NCBI GenBank assembly: GCA_013176395.1
Contig: JABMLP010000005.1
Span: forward strand, 1,860,001-1,924,000
Direction: 5' to 3'
DNA length: 64,000 nt
DNA from: Venturia oleaginea
Lineage: Eukaryota > Ascomycota > Dothideomycetes > Venturiales > Venturiaceae
The position numbers were made by a program, and so were the translations under genes. The first letter of the stretch is position 1. Every line of letters starts with the position of its first letter. Below the pieces are notes generated by a model. It was given only the letters and a program-made list of their open reading frames with translations. It ran no database searches and had not been told where the DNA came from. Shown here piece after piece: positions 55,641 to 64,000 of the stretch.

Positions 55641-58622
55641 ATGGCCACCACCACCGTGCTCAGAGAAGCTGACAGTCCAACAAGGAAGCGGGCCTTTGTC
55701 GCCGACGAGCCCTCTAGTTACCAGTACTCGCCCTCGCCCAAGAAGGTCGAGTTCTGTCTGCCGAGCATACCGCTGGTAGCTCAGCCTCCGCGCAAGCGAT
55801 CAAACCCTTCGAATACATACTTCGACCGCAAGAGGCGGAGCAGTGAAGACAGGAACGGTCGACGACTCGGAGCTTCACCTTATACCTCCGCAACGAGCAT
55901 GCAAGTACCGCCGAGTCCCAGAAATTTCCCAGCGGCCCCGATGCCGTGCTTCATGACAGTATATCACGAGGAAGCAACGTCGAGATCAGACGTGGGTGAG
56001 ATTGTGGACCACCATGACTACGAGTCCACGAAGGGCAACCCAGAAAACCATACGGACACAGGCTTCGGTTCAGTAAACGCGCCCTTTGCACTATTCCACC
56101 AGCAGCGCGACAGCACTTCGACGTCGGCATCGGAGTCCTCCGATTCCTCTCCAACCACTACCATCTCCACCCTAGATTCCTCGTCCATAACCGAGCCATC
56201 GCCTGGAACAGAATCGCCAATGAACAGCGCCTCGCCAATATCGCATAGTATGGATGCTCTCATGTTCAGACAGCCTCCAAGAATCCTGTCAGACCCACCA
56301 AAGCAACCTTTTTTTCAGATGGAGCGACCTACTACACCTGCGAAGAAAGGTCGTAACCTGAAGAATCTAGCTGTGAACACCACAAGCGCTTATAATCTCG
56401 GCAGAGCTGTTATGTCGGCACCGTTCCCCGCCCCTGCTGCTCAAGAGCCCAAGCAATCCTCTGAACCATCCTCGCCCTCCTTTGTGAAGCCGCCCACTCC
56501 ACCACGACGGAAGCTGGCCCTTGGACTCTCGATCAAGACGCCAGCCAACAGCACCACTCCAAGAATAGGCATACCACCTACTCCAAGTATGATTAGGCCA
56601 AGCACGTTACGACACTTTCAATCCTCTCCATCATTGCCTTTATGCACACCTGGACACGCTCCAATGGGAGGAATGACATTACCTCCGTCACGGGTTCGCC
56701 AACCTGCGCCGAGAGGGTTTGCGGACATACCATTAGAAGATGAAGAGGAGGAAGCAGAACAAAATTTCGACGTGCCTCAATCACAAGAGATGAAACCTGA
56801 CAGCTATCCAAATGGACCCATCAGGATATACGAATCAGGCGTGGATCTTTACTTTGAACCCGACCGGCACGTAGCTTCGAAATACGACGTGATCATGAAC
56901 GTGGCAAGTGAAGTGAAGAACCCTTTCATCCTGGACAATGGCGGCACTATTCCAACCACTCCACTCCGACCATCGTCAGACTTCGGCATCCTCGCGGAAG
57001 GTTCTGAGGCAACTTCTTCACCCGTTACTCCAAAGGCAACCCCAATATCTACCCAGCTGCCCCTTCTGAACCTCCCACCAACCAATGCACCCTCTAAACA
57101 ACCAGAGTACATCCACATTCCATGGGAACACAATACAGACATTGTTCCAGATCTGCCTCGATTAGTGCGTCTAATTGATGACAGAGTTAAACAGGGTAAG
57201 ACTGTGCTAGTCCACTGTCAATGCGGTGTCAGTCGTTCGGCAAGTCTGATTGTGGCATACGGGCTGTACAAGAACCCTGGTCTTTCCGTGCAGGAGGCGT
57301 ACGATGCAGTGAAGAAGCGGAGTAAGTGGATCGGTCCAAACATGAACCTTATCATGCAGCTTCAAGAATTCCGCTCTGGACTACTGCGAAACTCGCGAAG
57401 GGACAACGCGTATCAGGCGGAGCACTTCACGATGCCCAGAAAGTTGTCTACTAACCTTTCTTCTGCGTCCACCAGCGGGTCTTTTGATATTGCTTCTGGT
57501 TCTGTTTCGGGTTCGGCAACTCCACAAACCGCTCCACTGGCCCCTGAAATGAAATCGCCAAGTACTAGGGCACGATCAGGCAGTTTGAGTCCATTCTCGG
57601 CTGCACCCGTGGAACAAGAAGAAGGCTCGTTTTGGGACGCTGGATTCCGGCGGTCCTGGGGATCGGGTCCAGCATCTAGTGGCATTGATCTTAACCAAGT
57701 CTCGATTGTCTCGGACACACCTTGGGTGGACCCAATGGGCCATGTCGTGCCCATGGTGACAGTGATCCAGCACGACGCTTTGACAGAGATGAAAGAGGAG
57801 GTCCAGCCCCAAGAGACGTTGAGGGAGTCTTTCCAGGAACAAAGATTGGATCGAATCAAGTCTCTGAAAAGGAAGACACCCAATTTTTCGAGGCAGCTTC
57901 CTTTGAGAAGAGACTACGATATGGACACGTCATTGATTGTTCCCCCATCGTTTCAAATTCCTGATTCGTTGATCTCGCAAGCGGACGAATCTCACATGGT
58001 AGGAATTGAGAAATTACACGTCCCCGTCCCCGACGACAGTTTCGGCGCCCTCTCACCTATCGCGACAGAATTTCCAAAGCACTCATTGGGATCTTCTATC
58101 GGAAAGATTGCAGCAACGCCGCGGAAGGAGCCCAAGGGGTTTTCTTTCACCACTATAGCGCCTCCGAAGGAGAGAACAGGATTTGCATTTTTCCCATTGG
58201 ACCCGAAAGCGACCGAGCCGTTTGCGCTCAAGTCTCCCAACACCGCTGAGTTCAATCTTGGTCCTGAACGTAATGACTCTCTCCATCCCACCAGATTGCC
58301 ATCCAATGGATCTCGGCGTGGCCCATTAAAGGCCCTGCGCACGAAATACAGTTCCCCAAGTCTCCAAGAGAGCAAACGACTCCATGCAATGCAGGACGAG
58401 ATTGAGGCCTCGTTGCTTTCTCCAAAGCGGCATTTCGATGATCTTGATGCCTTGATGTCGCCACGCGCGGTTGAATTTACCGTCAATCCTTGGGACGAAC
58501 TTCTCTCCGCCAAACCACAGTCAGAGCGACCAACGACGCCCACTCCAAGCAAAGTGGATCCTCGGAGTCCTGCCCAATACGGTATCAGCCCCATCGTGCG
58601 AAATATTTTCGACGTGCTATGA
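55641..58622 (+). CDS. Large dual-specificity (MAP-kinase-type) protein phosphatase
   Basis: One exon of 993 aa from ATG 55641. The only folded domain is a dual-specificity phosphatase at about residues 390-580. Its start (PNGPIRIYESGVDLYFEP), then IHIPWEHNTDIVPDLPRLV and the P-loop VHCQCGVSRSAS contain the catalytic Cys526 and Arg532 (HCxxGxxRS). The following AYDAVKKRSKWIGPNMNLIM is typical of yeast Msg5 and fungal MAPK phosphatases. The flanking regions (1-390 and 580-993) are Ser/Pro/Thr-rich and predicted disordered, with many SP/TP sites and basic clusters that could dock MAP kinases. It most likely dephosphorylates a MAP kinase, for example in the cell-wall or pheromone pathway; which one is inference. 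An in-frame GTG upstream (55617) is not needed as start. Confidence 0.88.
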   Translation: MATTTVLREADSPTRKRAFVADEPSSYQYSPSPKKVEFCLPSIPLVAQPPRKRSNPSNTYFDRKRRSSEDRNGRRLGASPYTSATSMQVPPSPRNFPAAPMPCFMTVYHEEATSRSDVGEIVDHHDYESTKGNPENHTDTGFGSVNAPFALFHQQRDSTSTSASESSDSSPTTTISTLDSSSITEPSPGTESPMNSASPISHSMDALMFRQPPRILSDPPKQPFFQMERPTTPAKKGRNLKNLAVNTTSAYNLGRAVMSAPFPAPAAQEPKQSSEPSSPSFVKPPTPPRRKLALGLSIKTPANSTTPRIGIPPTPSMIRPSTLRHFQSSPSLPLCTPGHAPMGGMTLPPSRVRQPAPRGFADIPLEDEEEEAEQNFDVPQSQEMKPDSYPNGPIRIYESGVDLYFEPDRHVASKYDVIMNVASEVKNPFILDNGGTIPTTPLRPSSDFGILAEGSEATSSPVTPKATPISTQLPLLNLPPTNAPSKQPEYIHIPWEHNTDIVPDLPRLVRLIDDRVKQGKTVLVHCQCGVSRSASLIVAYGLYKNPGLSVQEAYDAVKKRSKWIGPNMNLIMQLQEFRSGLLRNSRRDNAYQAEHFTMPRKLSTNLSSASTSGSFDIASGSVSGSATPQTAPLAPEMKSPSTRARSGSLSPFSAAPVEQEEGSFWDAGFRRSWGSGPASSGIDLNQVSIVSDTPWVDPMGHVVPMVTVIQHDALTEMKEEVQPQETLRESFQEQRLDRIKSLKRKTPNFSRQLPLRRDYDMDTSLIVPPSFQIPDSLISQADESHMVGIEKLHVPVPDDSFGALSPIATEFPKHSLGSSIGKIAATPRKEPKGFSFTTIAPPKERTGFAFFPLDPKATEPFALKSPNTAEFNLGPERNDSLHPTRLPSNGSRRGPLKALRTKYSSPSLQESKRLHAMQDEIEASLLSPKRHFDDLDALMSPRAVEFTVNPWDELLSAKPQSERPTTPTPSKVDPRSPAQYGISPIVRNIFDVL

Positions 58623-59956
58623 AATGAGACCAAAACGTCATGCTCGCCTCAACTCGCTCTTCTTGTGGATCCCACGAAATACTTCTAGTCTCCTCAGCAG
58701 TCGCATTGTCCAGCGGCATAGAACCGTTTGACACGAAACCATTTTAGCATCTTGGCAATAGTGGATCATTTTCGGAGCGATCTACGACACGGCCACACAG
58801 AGGCTGAAGCTGTACTGTGGCGTCCTGAGACAAAAGGACGCACGCAGCCGGGTTCGCCGAAACCGCAAACAGGAAATTACTTGCTGAACACAGTCCGCAG
58901 AAACACATTCATTTCAACTCTCGTGTTAAGATCCGGTTGCTTTGCAGCCCCTCCTTTACTCTCTTCGAACTTCTTAATTCGCCATGTCGATACATTGTAC
59001 TTTTTTCCCTTTGTTGTTCACGATCGAAATCTCTGGGAAGTTATCTTCTTTTTGGTATGGAAAACATGAAGGGCCAGTCTATTGGCCCGCGGCGATATTG
59101 TCTAAATCTGTTACATTGGGAATTTTCTCAATTTTGGTGTTTTGGAGGGAATGGACGAAATAAGTCTTCCCTAGTACTTGATTTACCTTCGAATCTTTTT
59201 GTCGCACATATTTCTGGGGAGTGATTGAACGGATGGGATGAATGCAGGTCTGAATGTCGGGACTGGGGAGGTGTACATCGGTGTGGTGTCGACGGTGTTA
59301 TTTGTCTGTGGCATAGAAATGAGGTTGGCTCTGAGGATTGCCCCCTGAAGAAAGGCTTTCTGGTTAGAAACCAGAGCGGATATCGAATTTTACTTGGTCC
59401 ATCTTTGTTGGATCTGTGATGTGATTTTCTGCTGTCCAACGTGAGCGTGGGTTGCCAATTTTGCTTCATTGAGTGCGAAAATAGGGCAATTGAGTATGGT
59501 TCCAGGCTGGAATAATGGACGATTGAGGACGCCGCGATGACCAGCTGCTTTGTCGATCCGCTATAGGATCAAAATCAAAATCATTTAGAAGAGACTGTTG
59601 CGCTATTCCATGGCTGACCTGCATTGGATTGACCAAAATCATGTCGAATCTTCAGTCTTACGATCGCTATCGAGGGATCAAATCACAGTCGCGACTTGGA
59701 ATGGCATGAGCCTATTTCCAAGTATGACTCCAACACGAACTCATCCGCACTTTCCTCTCCACAACCCTCACCTTCGTATCCAATCTCACAATTTTTCCCA
59801 ACCCAAACTTTCATCCTTCCTCCTCCGTTCTTCCTCCTCTGTCGTACCCTAGAAGAGATCTCGCGTATTCTCGTTTCCCATTTCTATTTACATACAGACT
59901 CGTTGGGGGTTGGTTGTTGCGTCCTTTGCCTGTGTATACCCCCTCCTCCCATCAGG
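58623..59956. other. Intergenic between phosphatase and phosphoesterase genes
   Basis: 3' region of the phosphatase gene, then the promoter and pyrimidine-rich leader of the phosphoesterase gene. Small ORFs (58728-59069, 59598-59852) have no features. Confidence 0.4.
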
Positions 59957-61299
59957 ATGAAGAGATTGGCAAAGACACGTGTTGTTTGTGTGAGCGATAC
60001 GCATAATCAGACGCCGAGTTTGCCTAACGGGGATGTGTTGGTTTGTGCGGGGGATGTGACGAACCAGGGGACATTTAGGGAGGTGGAGAGGTTTGTGCGG
60101 TGGATTGAGAGGAGTGAGTTTGAGGTTAAGGTTGTTGTTGGTGGTAAGTTTCTCTCTCTCCCTTTGTTTTTGGTGTTCTTTTTCGCGTTGGTGATTTGAA
60201 AGTGGATATGGTTTCTGATGTGGAGTGAAGAGTTTGGGGTGATGTGTAGGCGGGAACTTTCCTCTGAGTTTTGCAAGCACTGAGATGATTTGATTGATTG
60301 GAGCTGATGGGATTATTGTTGAATCTAGGAAACCATGATATCACACTCGATACCCCATTTTATGAAGAACATTGGCAATATTTCCATAATCAAGGCAAGC
60401 AGTCAACGCGTGATTGTCGAGCTCTCCTCAAGAACTCTACATCGATAACGTATCTCCAACATGAAAGCGCCACTATTAAGCTTTCCGCGCCTAATGGACC
60501 TCACACACAATTCTCCATCTTTGGTTCTCCGTACTCGCCCGCTCATAACCTATGGGCTTTTGGTTACAAGCCCGATGCTGCGAAAGCATTATGGGGTGCG
60601 ATTCCAACGAATGCGGATTTGGTGGTTACGCATACACCGCCTGCAGGCCACTGTGACCAACAGATTTCTAAAGATGGAAGAGCAGGTTGTGAAGAGCTGA
60701 GAAGACGGCTATGGACTGTTCGGCCTTTGCTCCATGTTTGTGGTCATCTCCATGAGGGGAGAGGTGTAGAAAAGGTGAAATGGAAGCATAGTATTGATCG
60801 AGCGCCGTTTTTGGAAGAGAGCGTTGAGATTTGGACGGACCCAGGGTGGGGAGAGGGGAATAGGAAACAGAGTCTTGTTGATTTGACGGGGAGGGGGAGG
60901 AGTGGGTTTTCTGCTTCTCCTGCTGCCTTGACTTCTGCGGTTGGGAAGAGGAAAGGGACGAATACTGGGTTTTCGGGGGAGGGCGAGGGGGAATTGCCGA
61001 GTGAGAAGCAACTTGACAGTATAGCCAAGGTTGATTGCAAGAGGGCTCGTGTCACGAATTTCCTTAATCATTCTTATAGCAGAGCTGTTCATGAATTGGC
61101 TCAGAGGTCGGAGGAGGACCATGGCTGGAATGCAGATGAGGAAGAACTTGGGTTGGAGCCTAGGATTTCACAGGGAGAGGTGAGGCAGGATAGGATGGAG
61201 ACTTGTGTTGTTAATGCGGCTATCATGGCGAAGAATTGGGGTGGGCCAAAGAGGTTCAACAAGCCGATTGTGGTTGATATTGATTTGCCTGTTTGGTAG
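59957..61299 (+). CDS. Calcineurin-like metallophosphoesterase
   Basis: Exons 59957-60143 and 60329-61299 (intron of 185 bp, GTAAGT...CTAG) give 385 aa. The metal-binding motifs of the superfamily are in order: D14-x-H16 in CVSDTHNQ, D33 in CAGDVTNQG, G63-N-H-D66 (GNHD) formed exactly across the splice junction, H in VVTHTPPAGHCD, and GHLH in VCGHLHEGRG. This set resembles the eukaryotic MPPED/UPF0046-type group and rhamnogalacturonan-lyase-linked fungal phosphoesterases. It probably hydrolyses a phosphodiester or phosphomonoester using two metal ions; the substrate is unknown. The C-terminal 130 residues form a fungal-specific charged extension. Without splicing the GNHD motif is destroyed, which confirms the intron. 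Confidence 0.87.
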
Positions 61300-63964
61300 G
61301 GAGAATATGATCGGAACTATTATACTCGGAAGGGGACTGGATCTGGAACATATTGGCCCGTTTCGTAAAACAGAGGGTGTGCAATGGGAAGATGATATCT
61401 CTTCTCCCAATTGGGAGAAGAGATTGGTGCAGCAAGTGTTAACAGAAGCGCAGGTTTTTAGGAAAATGTCAACGCTGCGTCATAGTGTGGGAAGACTGCA
61501 TTCTAGAGTAAAACGACTGCCCTCGAGGAATTGTTCATTCTTCCCTACGCCTTCTTCTCACTATCAAATGCAAACTTCTTAGGCTATGATGCAGTACTGG
61601 TGGTCTCCTGACAAAGTGAAGTTCCATCTATAGGCCAACATGGAATGACTGCTGTACAAAGAAGTGAGGCTGCTGCTGAAGGCTGTATTTATGAGCTTCA
61701 AGTGACCTCAGTAATGATGCGAGGGCTCTGGACTTAATTATGCCTTGACGGTGTAAGGATACAGGTTGTTGACGTGTGAATGATATCTGCGACATGTCCC
61801 TCCAGCCTGATGCCGTCGTTGCTGGGGCCGCTCACCCACACTCCCAGCCTCGTGATTTGTTTTGGTCAGAGGCGATCCAGCCTGCAGCCTCGCCGTGATT
61901 TTTAGGAGTCGATTACTTCGTAACTTAGGCATCTATTGCATATCTCTTCCATGATAAGAGATGTGGTTGTTGAAAGGCTCAATTTTGAAGGCTGCGTGTG
62001 TGAGTGAGGTTCGTGGCATGTAAGCGCTGGATCGGTGAAGCCCGCTTCTCATTCGTCAATTTCATGCAATTCTGACTGCATGAAGTAGCGGGATCGAAGC
62101 CGAGTTCTCGCTTCTGAGCCATCGCGCTCCAGTGTCGTGTCAATAGCTGTTTCGCGAGTGGAAGTGAAGCTCCGTCTCGTGTGTCTCTTGTTCTCTTGTG
62201 AATTTGCTATGTTGTCAGCAGCACCACACCGTCATCATGCTGGCAGGAGCGATGGTTGTGTGACCTACGACTAGGACTCGCCAGTATCCAGACTTCATGG
62301 CACTACTGTGCAGCTGCAATGACGGCGACGGCCTCACACGATGTCAGCATCCTATGAGTGGCTGTATTTTGGTTGTGAAGTGTAAAAATCCGAGTTGCCT
62401 GAATAAGTATCTCTCTAGTACTCCTCAGGTCGTTTTTAAGCAACGAATCGGCCAAATGTCATTGACCAATGGCAGAGGCTTGGTATGGTCATGGCAGTGT
62501 ATGGGTTTTTGCGACCCCGCACAGTTAGTTCACACGTTTGTCGGCACGGGTCGGTGAAGGCCTTGTCAATCGGATGATCAGTAGTTTCGCTAAGTTTGAC
62601 AGGTGCGGAAATGGGACAAAGCAATAAATGTTGTGAAGGATATGGCCGAGGAGAGCAATGATTACGAAGAGAGTCGCAAAGGTGTTTGAACGATGATAGA
62701 GCGCGAGACAGTCGGACGGAACGATGGAGGCTTGGATTGGGTTGATGAAGACCTGATGCTGCATGCAGGCTTGTGATGCCCTCTGCTGCAGGCTTTAGAA
62801 GCGCCGAAGTTCGCTATGGTGTGACAGCGGGCAAGGCCTGCTTCGATGGATGTTACCTGCGTGACTTGGCTATATCAGAGACAGCGACTTGGAATCTACA
62901 TGGACGGCTCTGAAGATCGTGGGCCTGTGTCACATTGGCCGACGTCTTCATGCCTGCCATTGGGCCAAGATGCTCCGCCCCCAGACACTCGCTGTCTGGT
63001 AGACTGTCGGATTCGAATCGACTTGAGGGAATCACTTTCGCAGTACAGCTGGTGGTTTGGGGCGGATTCTCATCATCCAGCTGAGCCCAGTCCGAGGCGC
63101 TGAGAATGGGCATCGAGTTCCGTTGGTTGGCGCTTTGCATTAGCCTACCGTTGTGTACGAATGGGAGAAGAAGGGATATGCTAGCAGGCTAGCAAGGAGT
63201 AGTTTGGAATGTTCAAATCGCTCAACCACAGTCAAGATCGACTGATCTCCCGCTCTGCTGAAATGTTTGCAAACAGGCAGTCCTACCCATATCCCTCCAT
63301 ATCCCTTCGCTGTCCAGACTGGTCACTTCGTACCTTTGTCCAACCTCACTCCCAGCGGCGACATCAGCGGTGCATTTGACTGAGAGAGAGACTGCTCTCA
63401 TCTCCTTACTGTTCTGAATTCGACGTAGCTTGTGCACTTTGTCTTCTATAATTGGCCGTATTTACAGTGCAGACCGCCTATTCCGAGCCCCATACACACC
63501 ACAGCCATCTGCGAGCCTATTCACATACTGTCCTTCATCTTCCCAATACTTCACTACTTACTACGAATCGACCCCGACCGATCCATCCGACTCATTCTGA
63601 GCCGTCGCCACCTCCAGAAGCTTCTTTTCAAATCTACCCACGGTTCACCCCCTGGACCTGCAAACTGGGCACCGCCGTTTCTCCCATCATCATCAATCAA
63701 TCTGCCCTTGGCAGCAATATCGGGAATCCCGCCCGCTCAGTTGCAAATCCATCGACACCCATTGCTCACCCGGGCGTCCAGAATCGCCCAGCGTCATCCG
63801 AGTTCCAAATATCTTTCTTCTAATAAAGTACCCCTGCAGCGCATGCTAGGCTAGAAGTTGCTGAGTCTGCATCCGAATCTCCGCGACTCTACTACTCTTA
63901 CACCACCGACCTTCAGTCGCCTTGTCACTCGAAGTATCTGCTGCCGCAACCACTGCTACTGACC
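61300..63964. other. Long intergenic region and leader of the next gene
   Basis: 2.7 kb without a supported gene. From about 63430 the plus strand is C/T-rich, as is usual for fungal 5' leaders, up to the ATG at 63965. Earlier parts hold only small domainless ORFs on both strands. Confidence 0.4.
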
Positions 63965-64000
63965 ATGGACTCGCCAATCCCACCAGACCCATACAATGCT
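63965..64000 (+). CDS. 5' end of the next gene, truncated by the window; possibly a DnaJ-domain protein
   Basis: ATG in a good context (ACCATGG) after a long pyrimidine-rich leader, followed by 11 open codons reading MDSPIPPDPYNA. Fungal J-domain proteins often begin with a PPDPY(K/N)ALGV-type sequence, so a DnaJ-domain product is a plausible guess. Only 12 residues are visible, so this cannot be confirmed. Confidence 0.35.
   Translation, partial: MDSPIPPDPYNA

Noticed and set aside
1..64000. CRISPR arrays, prophage or bacterial operons
   Set aside because: Introns and gene families are clearly fungal, and no regularly spaced repeats were seen.

Overview
The window is nuclear DNA from a filamentous ascomycete fungus (Pezizomycotina). 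The evidence is short spliceosomal introns (about 45-190 nt) with CTAAC/CTGAC-like branch sites, a secreted AA11-type LPMO, a bifunctional TRP5 tryptophan synthase, Prm1, a PTH11-type membrane protein, a Zn2Cys6 regulator and pogo/Fot1-type DNA transposons. The class cannot be fixed from sequence alone. No tRNA, rRNA or CRISPR array was seen. Gene models were spliced by hand; most multi-exon genes close to an exact multiple of three, which supports them.

Layout. 0.3-3.3 kb: two pogo-like elements lying tip to tip, one with its DDE domain cleanly deleted but an intact ORF, the other a decayed longer copy. 4.2-5.6 kb: AA11 LPMO. 7.5-8.3 kb: ribosomal protein eS6. 9.2-11.0 kb: a second pogo-like family, broken only by a G-run frameshift. 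11.7-14.1 kb: ING-family PHD protein. 14.7-16.8 kb: Gfd2/YDR514C-like DEDDh protein. 17.8-19.3 kb: epoxide-hydrolase-like protein. 19.8-21.6 kb: MFS drug transporter with a GC-AG intron. 22.3-23.8 kb: a cluster of small inverted-repeat elements, including a 615-bp element with 139-bp perfect-length TIRs. 25.1-26.5 kb: PTH11-like membrane protein. 28.1-29.9 kb: a decayed second copy of the 9.2 kb element, followed by a solo LTR with a target duplication. 30.5-32.6 kb: a second MFS transporter. 33.6-34.5 kb: 2EXR-like protein, divergent from TRP5 (35.0-37.3 kb). 37.9-40.6 kb: Tsr1. 41.0-43.2 kb: Prm1. 44.9-45.3 kb: broken BTB gene. 47.4-48.4 kb: membrane protein. 50.0-52.2 kb: Zn2Cys6 factor with two micro-exons. 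55.6-58.6 kb: large dual-specificity phosphatase. 59.9-61.3 kb: metallophosphoesterase. At 63.97 kb the next gene starts and is cut by the window end.

The genes are a mixture of housekeeping functions (translation: eS6, Tsr1; chromatin: ING; amino-acid synthesis: TRP5; cell fusion: Prm1) and accessory functions (LPMO, two DHA1-type transporters, hydrolase, PTH11-like, Zn2Cys6). They are not arranged as an evident biosynthetic cluster: no PKS, NRPS or terpene gene is present. The accessory stretch 17.7-32.6 kb is where mobile elements concentrate. The most unusual items are the DDE-less transposase ORF between intact TIRs, the 139-bp-TIR element carrying only a helix-turn-helix, and the zinc cluster assembled from 14-nt and 11-nt exons.
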